33,707 bases of DNA from Flavobacteriaceae bacterium (GTDB lineage: Bacteria > Bacteroidota > Bacteroidia > Flavobacteriales > Flavobacteriaceae). Positions 1 through 9,565 of the stretch are shown here, one piece after another. Numbering within the stretch: position 1 is the first letter of the stretch; every line of letters begins with the position of its first letter. The translations under genes were made by a program, and so were the position numbers. Below the pieces are notes generated by a model. It was given only the letters and a program-made list of their open reading frames with translations. It did not search any database and was not told where the DNA came from. Location: positions 1 to 33,707 of the forward strand of contig JAQWJH010000112.1 in the NCBI GenBank assembly GCA_029248455.1. The letters run 5' to 3'.

Positions 1-1
1 T

Positions 2-259
2 GACAGTGGAGGTGTTCAAGAGGAAGCGCCAAGTCTGGGAAAACCTGTACTAGTAATTAGAGACAATACAGAAAGACCAGAGGCAGTAGAAGCAGGTACA
101 GTATTGTTAGTAGGTACTAATGAAGAGTTGATTGTAACGAAAGCATTGGGCTTATTAAATAACGAAGATAACTTTAAGAAAATGTCAAAATTGCACAATC
201 CATATGGCGATGGGCTGGCATCAAAAAGAATTGTAGATTTCATAAAAAACACAAAATAA
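2..259 (+). CDS. wecB: UDP-N-acetylglucosamine 2-epimerase (non-hydrolysing), C-terminal fragment; 5' end outside window
   Basis: Frame 2 translates to [40 protein letters not shown]..., the WecB-type C-terminal motif; stop TAA 257-259 overlaps the wecC ATG by 1 nt. Confidence 0.9.
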   Translation, partial: DSGGVQEEAPSLGKPVLVIRDNTERPEAVEAGTVLLVGTNEELIVTKALGLLNNEDNFKKMSKLHNPYGDGLASKRIVDFIKNTK

Positions 260-1467
260 TGAATCCAGAAGTAGTTACCATAGGATTAGGATATATAGGA
301 TTACCCACATCAGCATTAATAGCATCGCACGGAACAAATGTGTTAGGTGTAGATATAAATCAAAATATTGTTGACACCATAAATGAGGGAAAAATTCACA
401 TTGTTGAGCCGGATTTAGATAAGATTGTATCTACAGCTGTTTCAAAAGGAAATTTAAAGGCTTCAACCAAAGCAATTAATGCTGAAGTATTTCTAATAGT
501 TGTTCCAACTCCATTTAAAGAAAATCACGAGCCAGATATTTCATTTGTTGAATCTGCTACCAAAGGAGTTATCCCACTACTTAAAAAAGGAGATTTATAT
601 ATTATAGAATCTACATCTCCAATAGGGACTACTGAAAAAATGCAGCAACTCATATTTGCATCAAGACCTGAACTGCAAGGAGCCATTCATATCGCTTATT
701 GCCCAGAAAGAGTATTACCAGGAAATGTCATGCATGAACTCGTTGAGAATGACCGTGTTATTGGTGGGGTAGATCAAGCCTCTACTCAAAAAGCAATCTT
801 ATTTTACTCTAAGTATGTTAAAGGTGAATTACACGGAACTAATGCTCGTACTGCAGAAATGTGCAAACTGGTTGAAAACTCATCTAGAGATGTGCAAATA
901 GCCTTTGCAAATGAGTTATCGCTTATCTGTGACAAAGCAGATATCAATGTATGGGAATTGATCTCTTTAGCAAATAAACATCCAAGAGTTAATATTTTGC
1001 AACCCGGATGTGGAGTAGGAGGGCATTGTATTGCTGTTGATCCTTATTTTATTGTTTCTGATTATCCAATGGAGTCAAAAATCATAGGAACGGCAAGAGA
1101 GGTAAATAATTACAAATCTTTTTGGTGTGCAGAAAAAATTCAAAATGAAAAACTTCAATTTGAATTAAAGCATGGTAGAAAACCTAAAACAGCTTTAATG
1201 GGCTTAGCATTCAAACCCAATATTGATGATTTAAGAGAATCCCCAGCAAAATATATTGCTCAGAAAGTACTTCAAAATTCCAATAACGAGGATCACTTTA
1301 TCGTAGAACCTAATATAGAAACCCATTCTGTTTATAAATTAACCGATTATAAAAAAGCAGTAAAAGAAGCAGATATTATCGCTCTTTTAGTAGCGCATGA
1401 TGAATTTAAAAAATTACATATTTCCGGAGACAAAATAATTTTAGATTTTTCTGGAGTAAAAAAGTAA
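259..1467 (+). CDS. wecC: UDP-N-acetyl-D-mannosamine dehydrogenase (UDP-sugar 6-dehydrogenase family)
   Basis: N-terminal Rossmann GLGYIGLPTSALIASHG, CPERVLPG, active-site GCGVGGHCIAVDPYF; directly after wecB. Confidence 0.92.
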   Translation: MNPEVVTIGLGYIGLPTSALIASHGTNVLGVDINQNIVDTINEGKIHIVEPDLDKIVSTAVSKGNLKASTKAINAEVFLIVVPTPFKENHEPDISFVESATKGVIPLLKKGDLYIIESTSPIGTTEKMQQLIFASRPELQGAIHIAYCPERVLPGNVMHELVENDRVIGGVDQASTQKAILFYSKYVKGELHGTNARTAEMCKLVENSSRDVQIAFANELSLICDKADINVWELISLANKHPRVNILQPGCGVGGHCIAVDPYFIVSDYPMESKIIGTAREVNNYKSFWCAEKIQNEKLQFELKHGRKPKTALMGLAFKPNIDDLRESPAKYIAQKVLQNSNNEDHFIVEPNIETHSVYKLTDYKKAVKEADIIALLVAHDEFKKLHISGDKIILDFSGVKK

Positions 1468-1485
1468 AAAAAAATAAAAAAAAAG

Positions 1486-3225
1486 ATGAAAACAAGAGCG
1501 ATAGTTCAGGCAAGAATGTTAAGTACTAGATTAAGAGGTAAATCCCTTATGTCAGTAACAGGCATTCCTATTTTATATAGAGTAGTAGAAAATATCAAAA
1601 AAATAGATTTCATTGATGAAATTGTAATTGCTACAACAAGTTTAGAAGCAGACAAACCTATAGTTTCAGCTGCACATGCTCTAAATGTAAAAGTATACCA
1701 AGGTAGTAGTTTAAATGTTCTTGACAGATACATTAAAGCATCCAGTGATATGAATGATGATGATTTAATAGTAAGGTTTACTGCTGACAATCCTATTGTC
1801 ATAAAAAGTATTGCTGAAGAATTACATGAGAAAGCAAAAAATAAAGACTACGTAGCTATTGAAAACCTATCGCATTTAGTTCCAGAGTTTATCAAAGTAA
1901 ATGCATTGAGAAAAGTTAAGGAAATATCTGATGACCCAATCGACATTGAACACGTAACTCCATTTTTCAGAAGAAAAGAAGGAAAGTCATTATTTGATGT
2001 TGAATTATTACCAAATGATTATTCTAGTTTAAGACCTGAATTGGATAAATATTTAACGATAGACACTGGAAAAGATTTAGTAAGACTTGAGAAAGTATTT
2101 GATGGGATAAAAAAAGAAAATGACCTTGATGAAATTTATAGCTTCATTGACCATAATATAAATACAGGTTTAGAATCTGAAGTACCTACAGTGAATCTTG
2201 ACGGAACTGTTCTTGGAGAAGGATTTCCAACATATATTATTGCTGAAATAGGTCAAAACCATAATGGATCTATTGATTTAGCAAAGAAACTAATAGACAT
2301 GTCAAAAAGATGTGGAGCAAGTGCTGTGAAATTTCAGAAAAGAGATATTCCTTCTGAATTAACAAAAGAAGCATTTGATCGCGTTTACGATAACCCAAAC
2401 TCCTTTGGGAGAACATACGGAGAGCATAGAATGTTCTTAGAATTATCAGAAGAAGCACATAAAGAATTAAAGGAATATTGTGATTTAATAGGAATGACGT
2501 ATTTCTGTACACCCTGCGATGTGCCATCGGTAGAACTTTTAGAACGTATTGGATGTCCATTTTTTAAAGTTGCCTCTAGAGATTTGACCAATATTCCGTT
2601 ATTAGAGAAGCTAGGCTCTATAGGAAAACCAGTTATTATTTCTACAGGAATGGCTTCCATTGAAGATATAGATGTCGCTATTGAAACTTTACAATTACCA
2701 AAAAATAAGCTTGTTATAACCCAATGTACATCTCAATATCCGTGCGATGTTAGAAATGTGAATCTGAGAGTTATGGCTACCTTGAGAGATAAATATAAAG
2801 TAAATGTTGGATTGTCAGATCATACCTCTGGGGTGATTATTTCTTCAGCAGCAGCAGCAATTGGCGCTCCTGTAATAGAAAAACATGTCTCTTTAGATAG
2901 GACGATGAAAGGTACAGACCAACCTGGGTCACTTGAAGAAAGCGGTTTACATAAGCTAGTTGATTACATTAGAGCTATTGAATTGGCAATGGGAAGTGAT
3001 TTGAAAGAAATAAACCCAGCTACAAAAGCAGCCAAAGAGAAACTTGCAAGAAGTGTAACATCCAAAAGAGATATTAAAAAGGGAGAAGTATTAACAGATG
3101 ATATGCTTTGTTTGAAATCACCAGGAACTGGTATTAAATGGAACGATAGAGAAATAATTTTAAACAAAAAAGCATTACTAGATATACCAGCTGATGTAAC
3201 CTTAGAAACATCTAATTTTGAGTAA
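1486..3225 (+). CDS. Fusion protein: SpsF-like cytidylyltransferase domain (N-term) + NeuB/SpsE-like nonulosonate synthase with SAF domain (C-term)
   Basis: N-term QARMLSTRLRGKSL...RFTADNPI resembles the SpsF QARMGSTRLPGK family; C-term IAEIGQNHNG, KFQKR, CTPCDVPSVELLERIGCPFFKVAS, STGMAS, GLSDHTSG, IEKHVSLD, then SAF-like RSVTSKRDIKKGEVLTDDML. Confidence 0.88.
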   Translation: MKTRAIVQARMLSTRLRGKSLMSVTGIPILYRVVENIKKIDFIDEIVIATTSLEADKPIVSAAHALNVKVYQGSSLNVLDRYIKASSDMNDDDLIVRFTADNPIVIKSIAEELHEKAKNKDYVAIENLSHLVPEFIKVNALRKVKEISDDPIDIEHVTPFFRRKEGKSLFDVELLPNDYSSLRPELDKYLTIDTGKDLVRLEKVFDGIKKENDLDEIYSFIDHNINTGLESEVPTVNLDGTVLGEGFPTYIIAEIGQNHNGSIDLAKKLIDMSKRCGASAVKFQKRDIPSELTKEAFDRVYDNPNSFGRTYGEHRMFLELSEEAHKELKEYCDLIGMTYFCTPCDVPSVELLERIGCPFFKVASRDLTNIPLLEKLGSIGKPVIISTGMASIEDIDVAIETLQLPKNKLVITQCTSQYPCDVRNVNLRVMATLRDKYKVNVGLSDHTSGVIISSAAAAIGAPVIEKHVSLDRTMKGTDQPGSLEESGLHKLVDYIRAIELAMGSDLKEINPATKAAKEKLARSVTSKRDIKKGEVLTDDMLCLKSPGTGIKWNDREIILNKKALLDIPADVTLETSNFE

Positions 3226-3742
3226 CCCGATCAAACTTTTTTTGACAGATATTGACGGTGTTTGGACAGACGGCGGAATGTATTATGACGAAAATGGAAG
3301 TGAATTTAAAAAATTCAATACCTCTGATAGTGCTGGAGTTTTATTCTGTCGATTGTCTAATATTCATGTAGGAATAATTACAGGAGAAAACAGTCTAGCT
3401 GTTAAAAGAAGAGCTGAAAAGTTAAAAATAGAACACTGTTTTTTAGGAATTAAAGATAAAGTTAAAGTAGCTGAAGAATTACTAAATGCACTAAATATAA
3501 CTTGGGAAGAAGTTGCTTATATTGGTGATGATATCAATGATATTCAATTATTGAAGAAGGTAGGATTAAGTGCTTGCCCAATTAATGCACCAGAATACAT
3601 CAAGAAATTGGTAGATTGGATTATCCCTACAAAAGGAGGAGATGGAGCATTTAGGCATTTTGTAGAGAAATATTTAGTAGGCGAAGAATTATTAGACAAG
3701 GCTATAGAAAAATACTTAAAAACAAAAGAATTTAAACAATGA
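3218..3742 (+). CDS. HAD-superfamily KdsC-like phosphatase (KDO-8-P / KDN-9-P phosphatase type)
   Basis: LFLTDIDGVWTDGG catalytic motif, IITGE, GDDINDIQLL, C-term GGDGAFRHFVE; TTG start overlapping the preceding stop. Confidence 0.85.
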   Translation: MSNPIKLFLTDIDGVWTDGGMYYDENGSEFKKFNTSDSAGVLFCRLSNIHVGIITGENSLAVKRRAEKLKIEHCFLGIKDKVKVAEELLNALNITWEEVAYIGDDINDIQLLKKVGLSACPINAPEYIKKLVDWIIPTKGGDGAFRHFVEKYLVGEELLDKAIEKYLKTKEFKQ

Positions 3743-4689
3743 AGTTTTTAATAGTAGGCGGAGGTTCTATAGGGCAGCGACATTTAAATAACCTGAAAAG
3801 TTTAGGTTATGACAATCTATATTGCTATAAACGGAAGTCTTCATCAGACTTTGAAGAAAAATACAATTGTAAAGTCATTACTAATTTTGATGAAGTACAA
3901 TCTATACAGCCAGATGTAATTGTAATTTGTAACCCAACATCTATGCATGTAGATTGGGTAAAAATTGCAAATAACTTAAAAGCACATGTATTTGTTGAAA
4001 AACCTCTGACTCATTTAGAAACACAATTAGATGATGTAAAATCAGAATGGAATAATAATTCTGTCTTTTTTATTGGTTTTATGCTAAGGTATCATCCTTT
4101 GGTGAAAAAGATCAAAGAATTGATTGATTCCAATAGATTAGGAAGAATTTATTCTGCCAGATTAGAATTTGGGAGTTGGTTACCTTATTGGCATCCATGG
4201 GAAGATCATAAAATTTCTTACGCTTCAAATAAAAATATGGGAGGTGGTGTAATTAATACTATTACCCATGAATTGGATTTGGTCCAATATTTTTTTGGAA
4301 ATCCAATAAGTATGAAAAGCAAAAAAGCAAACTTTGATTTTCTTGATATTGAAGTAGAAGAGATTGCAGAAAGTATTTTGATTTATGAAGATAAGTTAGT
4401 CACTTTGCATGTAGATTTTCTTCAAAAAGATTACGATAGAAATATTAAAATATTAGGAGAAAAAGGAAGAATTATATGGGATTGGCATACCAATAAAGTA
4501 GATGTAAAACTTCATAAAGATACAGAAGAAGAACATGAACTAAATGATTTTGATGTCAATCAATTGTATATCGATGAAATGAAAGATTTTATCAATTTGA
4601 TTGAAAATAATTGTATAAATCATCCTTTGGATTTTAAACATGCTGTTTCCAATACAGAATTGATGTTAGAAATGCATAAAGAAAATTAA
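3739..4689 (+). CDS. Gfo/Idh/MocA family oxidoreductase
   Basis: MKFLIVGGGSIGQRHLNNL Rossmann, VFVEKPLTH (EKP motif), GGGVINTITHELDL. Confidence 0.87.
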   Translation: MKFLIVGGGSIGQRHLNNLKSLGYDNLYCYKRKSSSDFEEKYNCKVITNFDEVQSIQPDVIVICNPTSMHVDWVKIANNLKAHVFVEKPLTHLETQLDDVKSEWNNNSVFFIGFMLRYHPLVKKIKELIDSNRLGRIYSARLEFGSWLPYWHPWEDHKISYASNKNMGGGVINTITHELDLVQYFFGNPISMKSKKANFDFLDIEVEEIAESILIYEDKLVTLHVDFLQKDYDRNIKILGEKGRIIWDWHTNKVDVKLHKDTEEEHELNDFDVNQLYIDEMKDFINLIENNCINHPLDFKHAVSNTELMLEMHKEN

Positions 4690-4726
4690 AAGCTACCTAA
4701 CAAAACTCATTAACCCAATAGAAAAA

Positions 4727-5533
4727 ATGAAAAAAGTCACTGAATTATTCTCTTTAGAGGGAAAAAACATTGTAGTAGCAGGAGGAGCTGGACAAATAGG
4801 TTTTGCTATGGTGCAAATTTTAGCAGATGCAGGAGCAAATGTTTGTATAGCCGATATCGACAGTGAAATGGCAATTCAAAAAATAGAAAAAGATTCAAAT
4901 ATAAAAGATAAAGTGTCGGTTATAAAATTAGATGTATCTAGTTCTGACTCAATAAACTCTTTTGATAAAGAATTGGGTGCTATTAAAATCCATGGACTTG
5001 TTAACTGTTTTCATTTTAAAGGAAATACTAGAAAATTGGACACATCATCTAACTTTTTTGCAGATTTCGAAAATTATCCAGAAGAAGCGTGGGATTTAGT
5101 CCATGATGTAAATTTAAAAGGCAGTTTTTTATTGAGTAAAAAACTATTACCAAAAATGAAAAACTGTAATGCTGCTATTGTAAACATATCTTCTACTTAT
5201 GGAATAGTTAGTGCAAATAAGAGTATTTATGGAGATTCAGGAATTAATTCACCGGTTGCCTATGCAACTTCAAAAGCAGCTCTAATTAACCTAACTAGAT
5301 ATATGGCTACACATTTAGCAGATGTTGGAATAAGAGTTAATTGTTTAAGCCCAGGAGGTGTTTTTAACAATCAAGCAGAAGACTTTTTTAAGAACTATTG
5401 TGAAAAAACACCACTCGGACGTATGGCAAATGCTGAAGACTATCAGGGAGCTATATTGTATTTAATAAGTAATGCATCATCATATATGACTGGAACAAAT
5501 TTAGTAGTTGATGGTGGTTGGACTGCATGGTAA
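4727..5533 (+). CDS. SDR family oxidoreductase
   Basis: VVAGGAGQIGFAM cofactor motif, NISSTYG, YATSKAAL active site, RVNCLSPGGV, C-term TGTNLVVDGGWTAW. Confidence 0.87.
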   Translation: MKKVTELFSLEGKNIVVAGGAGQIGFAMVQILADAGANVCIADIDSEMAIQKIEKDSNIKDKVSVIKLDVSSSDSINSFDKELGAIKIHGLVNCFHFKGNTRKLDTSSNFFADFENYPEEAWDLVHDVNLKGSFLLSKKLLPKMKNCNAAIVNISSTYGIVSANKSIYGDSGINSPVAYATSKAALINLTRYMATHLADVGIRVNCLSPGGVFNNQAEDFFKNYCEKTPLGRMANAEDYQGAILYLISNASSYMTGTNLVVDGGWTAW

Positions 5534-5549
5534 TTAATTTATTTAAATT

Positions 5550-6860
5550 ATGAACAAGAAAAAACTAGAAAATTTATTTGATGATCTATTCCCTTTAAAC
5601 AGATCAATTTTAGGAGAAGATTATAGAAACAGCCTTGATTTGTTAAAAAAATATGTGCCATTTAAGTATTATGATTTTAAATCAGGTACTAAAGTTTTTG
5701 ATTGGACTGTTCCAAAAGAATGGAAGATAAATGAAGCTTATATATCAAAATTAAACGGAGAAAAAATTATTGATTTTACAAATAGTAATCTTCATGTTTT
5801 AAATTATTCTTCTCCTATTGATAAGATTATTTCTCTGGAAGAACTTAAAAACAAAATATTTACTTTAAAATCAAAACCCAAAGCTATTCCATACGTCACT
5901 TCTTATTATAAAAAAAACTGGGGTTTTTGTATGTCTTATAATGACTTTAAAAATTTAAATGATGCTGAATACAAAGTCAAAATTGATTCAAAATTTACAG
6001 ATGGTAATTTAAGAATCGGCGAAGCAGTTTTAAAGGGCTCTAGTAAAAAAGAAATCTTAATCACGTCTTATCTATGTCATCCCAGTATGGCTAACAATGA
6101 GTTAAGTGGACCTTTGTGTTTAGTTTATCTTTATAATAAATTGAAGAATAAAAAAAACAGGCAATTTACATATAGATTTATTATTAATCCTGAAACGATT
6201 GGATCTCTTTGTTATTTAAGTGAAAAATATGATATATTGAAAAAAAATGTTATTGCTGGAGTAGTTTTAACTTGTTTGGGTGGTGATAGAAAAAAACTTA
6301 GTTTTAAATTATCCAAATCCTCGGATTCAATCTTTGATAAGTACTTTTTAAATATTGGTCAGTCGGATAAAGTAGATATAAGAAAATTTACTGCTTTTGG
6401 TGGTTCAGATGAGCGACAATTTAATTCACCAAGGATTAATCTTCCAATTTCTCAAATTTCAAAAACTATTTATGGAATGCATGATGAATATCATACCTCA
6501 TTAGATAATAAAGAATTTTTAAATTTTAACGAATTTTATAAAAGTTGCAATGATGTTTTAAATCATTTTATTGGTATTGATAACGCAAATTATTATTATA
6601 ACTCAAAAGGATTTGGTGAATTATTTTTATCAAAAAGAAACTTATACCCTACAATTAATTCCGAGGAAACAAGAGTAAATAAGTCTAACGATGATATAGA
6701 AGATAATAATAGAATGCAAAAAACAATTATGTATCTTTTGAATTATTCAGACGGTAAGCATAGTTTAACAGATATAGCTAATCTTTTAGAGGAACAAATA
6801 GATTACGTTGAGAAAATTTTAAATATTCTTTATAAAAATAAACTTTTACAAAAACTATGA
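5550..6860 (+). CDS. DUF4910/DUF2172-type aminopeptidase-like (M28-related) protein with C-terminal winged-helix-like segment
   Basis: ITSYLCHPSMANNELSGPL, RFIINPETIGSLCYLSE, GMHDEYHTSLDN resemble the CHPS-ANDN-SG / P-TIG / YHTSxDN blocks of this family; C-term GKHSLTDIANLLEEQIDYVEKILNILYKNKLL. Confidence 0.75.
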   Translation: MNKKKLENLFDDLFPLNRSILGEDYRNSLDLLKKYVPFKYYDFKSGTKVFDWTVPKEWKINEAYISKLNGEKIIDFTNSNLHVLNYSSPIDKIISLEELKNKIFTLKSKPKAIPYVTSYYKKNWGFCMSYNDFKNLNDAEYKVKIDSKFTDGNLRIGEAVLKGSSKKEILITSYLCHPSMANNELSGPLCLVYLYNKLKNKKNRQFTYRFIINPETIGSLCYLSEKYDILKKNVIAGVVLTCLGGDRKKLSFKLSKSSDSIFDKYFLNIGQSDKVDIRKFTAFGGSDERQFNSPRINLPISQISKTIYGMHDEYHTSLDNKEFLNFNEFYKSCNDVLNHFIGIDNANYYYNSKGFGELFLSKRNLYPTINSEETRVNKSNDDIEDNNRMQKTIMYLLNYSDGKHSLTDIANLLEEQIDYVEKILNILYKNKLLQKL

Positions 6861-7660
6861 ATGCAGTTTTATTAACGGGAAATCATCCTAGACATATTTA
6901 TTTAATTAATTTGTTAAATAAAAATAAACTCCTAAGCGGAGTTGTTATTCAAGATAGAGAAAATCATTTTCCTAAGCCTGATGAAAATTTAACTGAAAGA
7001 ATTAAGTATCTGCACAAGAAACATTTTTCAAATAGGTTAGTTGCTGAAAATGAAATTTTTAATTCTGAAGAATTATCTGATGTAAAAACTTTGAAAATAA
7101 AAAATTCAAGCGATTTTAATGAATCTAAAACGGTTGATTTTATTAAAAACTTGAAGCCAAAATTGATTGTTTCATTTGGAATAGGTGTTTTAAGTTCAAA
7201 TACTATAACTTCTTTAAGTTGTGAAATGTGGAACTTGCATGGTGGATTATCACCTGATTTTAAAGGAACTATTACTCATTTTTGGCCATCTTATCTGTTA
7301 AAACCACAATATACTGGTTGTACAATTCATCAACTTAAACCAAAGATTGATGCAGGAGAAATTATTCATCAAACTGGACCTGTAATGATTAAAGGAGACA
7401 ATTTACATATGTTTTCATGTAAGACACTTAAAGAAGGCTTTTATTCTTTAAAGTCACTGATTAAATTTTTTTTGGATGGTCGTAAAATAGATGCTTACCC
7501 TCAGAAGAGAACAGGAAAATTATGGCAGAATAAAGATTGGAGTCCTTATCATTTAGAATTAATATACGATTTTTATAATGACTCAATTGTTGATTTATAT
7601 ATTGACGGAAAACTAGGAGATAACAAGCCAGATTTAATTACCAATAAAATTTTTCAATGA
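6857..7660 (+). CDS. Formyltransferase-like protein (methionyl-tRNA/sugar N-formyltransferase fold)
   Basis: Asn-x-His motif in MWNLHGGLSPDFKGTITHFWP, TGCTIHQLKPKIDAGEIIHQ with the Asp-x-Gly. Confidence 0.78.
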   Translation: MNAVLLTGNHPRHIYLINLLNKNKLLSGVVIQDRENHFPKPDENLTERIKYLHKKHFSNRLVAENEIFNSEELSDVKTLKIKNSSDFNESKTVDFIKNLKPKLIVSFGIGVLSSNTITSLSCEMWNLHGGLSPDFKGTITHFWPSYLLKPQYTGCTIHQLKPKIDAGEIIHQTGPVMIKGDNLHMFSCKTLKEGFYSLKSLIKFFLDGRKIDAYPQKRTGKLWQNKDWSPYHLELIYDFYNDSIVDLYIDGKLGDNKPDLITNKIFQ

Positions 7661-9246
7661 TTAATAAAATATATAGATTCTTTATAAACTTTACAAAGCA
7701 ATTAGGAATTAAATTTCAATTAAATTCACTATTCTGCAATTATAATATTGAGAACAAACGTGATAAACATGTAGTCATTTTTTCTGCAATTGGAAAAATG
7801 TATATTACATACTATGAAATTATGTTTTATCACATTTTAAGATTCATGGGATATAATGTTAAATATTATATTTATAATTATGACAACCCAATTAACGAAC
7901 TAACAACTCAATCAATTTTTGAAAGTGGAAAAGCAAAATTTTTTATAAAAAAGAACGTAAGTAGTAGTATTAAAGTTTTAAAATCTGCAAATGTTAAATT
8001 TGAATTTATTGACTATTACCCAAATATTTTTGATCTAATCAATTTTAAAAAACCTGAAACATTAAATGAAATATTTGAATTTAAATATGAAAATGTAAAT
8101 TTTGGTCACATAACTAAAAGAACACTATATCGATATTACAAGAGCAAAAATTTTAATGAAAATGATTATAACACAGCATTAAAGTATTTAATTGTAGCCT
8201 TGGGTAATTATCATTTTATTCATAAGATCAATTTTAAAAATAATAAAATTGATTTACTGTTTATGTCACATGGTATATATACATCGTGGGAGCCTATAAA
8301 GATGTTGTGTGAAAAATATTCTATTAATTATGTATGTTATGATCGTGCAAAAACAGCTAATCATATAATTCTTAACAAAAATCAAGAGGCCCCTAATTGG
8401 GATTTTTCATCTTCATGGAGAAAATATATAAAAAAGAAATTAAACAAAAATGAAGACCAATTAGTTTCCAAATATTTTCTCGAAAGAGAATATCAAAAGG
8501 GTGATGTATTTTCTTATAATTTTTCAGGACGAGAAGATGGGTCAAGTCTTAAAAGAAGATTCAATATCCCTGAAGATAAATTAATTATTACAATTTTTTC
8601 AAACGTAATTTGGGATGCAGCTAATGTTTCAAGAGATATAACATTTGAAGATACATTAGACTGTATAATAAAGACAATTGAAAAGTATAAGAATAATAAT
8701 AAAGTTCATATAGTAGTTAGGACTCATCCAGCGGAAAAAGTTTTAGGCACTAATGAAGGGTACAATGATTTAATCAATAAACATCTAGATAACAAAAAAG
8801 AAATTAATAATTATACAATAATTAAGCCTAATGATAATGTAAATTCATATTCTGTAATTGATATTTCAGACATTGGTATTGTGAATACTAGTACAGTAGG
8901 CCTTGAATTTGCCATGTCAGGAAAACCTATCTTATTAATTTCAGAAACACACTATAGGAATAAAGGATTTACTTATGATATCTCTAGTCAAAAACAGTAT
9001 TTTGATATATTAGACTCTTTGATTAATAAAATTAACTTAAAACCTAATCAAGTTGAAATATCAAGAAAATATTTTTATATGATGATGTTTCTTTACCAAA
9101 AAAAACCCCCTTTAAAATATGAAAACGGTATTTTTTGTGGTTACAATTTTAAAAATTTTTCAGATTTAATTAATGATGATTTTGTTAAGGAATTCATTTA
9201 TATGATTGATAACATAGATTCAATAGATGATTTTGTTAATTGGTAA
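7657..9246 (+). CDS. Capsule/surface polysaccharide biosynthesis protein, probable GT-B-like transferase
   Basis: VHIVVRTHPAEK...DISDIGIVNTSTVGLEFAMSGKPILLIS resembles the C-terminal nucleotide-sugar/CDP-glycerol transferase-like core of capsule biosynthesis proteins. Confidence 0.6.
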   Translation: MINKIYRFFINFTKQLGIKFQLNSLFCNYNIENKRDKHVVIFSAIGKMYITYYEIMFYHILRFMGYNVKYYIYNYDNPINELTTQSIFESGKAKFFIKKNVSSSIKVLKSANVKFEFIDYYPNIFDLINFKKPETLNEIFEFKYENVNFGHITKRTLYRYYKSKNFNENDYNTALKYLIVALGNYHFIHKINFKNNKIDLLFMSHGIYTSWEPIKMLCEKYSINYVCYDRAKTANHIILNKNQEAPNWDFSSSWRKYIKKKLNKNEDQLVSKYFLEREYQKGDVFSYNFSGREDGSSLKRRFNIPEDKLIITIFSNVIWDAANVSRDITFEDTLDCIIKTIEKYKNNNKVHIVVRTHPAEKVLGTNEGYNDLINKHLDNKKEINNYTIIKPNDNVNSYSVIDISDIGIVNTSTVGLEFAMSGKPILLISETHYRNKGFTYDISSQKQYFDILDSLINKINLKPNQVEISRKYFYMMMFLYQKKPPLKYENGIFCGYNFKNFSDLINDDFVKEFIYMIDNIDSIDDFVNW

Positions 9247-9253
9247 TATTAAT

Positions 9254-9562
9254 ATGAGTAATGTCTCACGGTTATGGAGGGGAACTTTATCCATCAACAA
9301 AAATTCAATTCAAGAACAATTTGAAAAAATAAAGAATGCAGAAGAGGCTTTACATGTGAAGCATTTTATACATCAGCGACAAAATGTTAAATATTTAATT
9401 AATGCTTGTCCAGATCAGTGTTTTACATCCGAAAAAGATTTAAAAAAATGGTTAGACGATTATGAATTGGACAACAACATATTATCAAAAAATAATCAAA
9501 TAAGTTCAAATTTATTTTTGGAATCTTTTGAAGAACTTTCAGATAAATTATCCAATAATTAA
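9254..9562 (+). CDS. Hypothetical small soluble protein (about 102 aa from the ATG at 9254)
   Basis: ORF track runs 9227-9562; ATG at 9254 (MSNVSRLWRGTLS) fits better because it starts after the upstream stop at 9246. No recognised motif or transmembrane segment. Confidence 0.6.
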   Translation: MSNVSRLWRGTLSINKNSIQEQFEKIKNAEEALHVKHFIHQRQNVKYLINACPDQCFTSEKDLKKWLDDYELDNNILSKNNQISSNLFLESFEELSDKLSNN

Positions 9563-9565
9563 AAA

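Noticed and set aside
16-252. Reverse-strand ORF of 78 aa
   Set aside because: Lies antisense to the clear wecB C-terminus; no recognisable motif.
1466-1484. Poly-A run (A9-T-A9) between wecC and the fusion as a terminator
   Set aside because: No GC stem precedes it; A-rich leaders before start codons are common in Bacteroidota.
2270-2660. Reverse-strand ORFs (96 and 91 aa) within the SpsF-NeuB fusion
   Set aside because: Antisense to a strongly conserved NeuB domain; typical chance ORFs.
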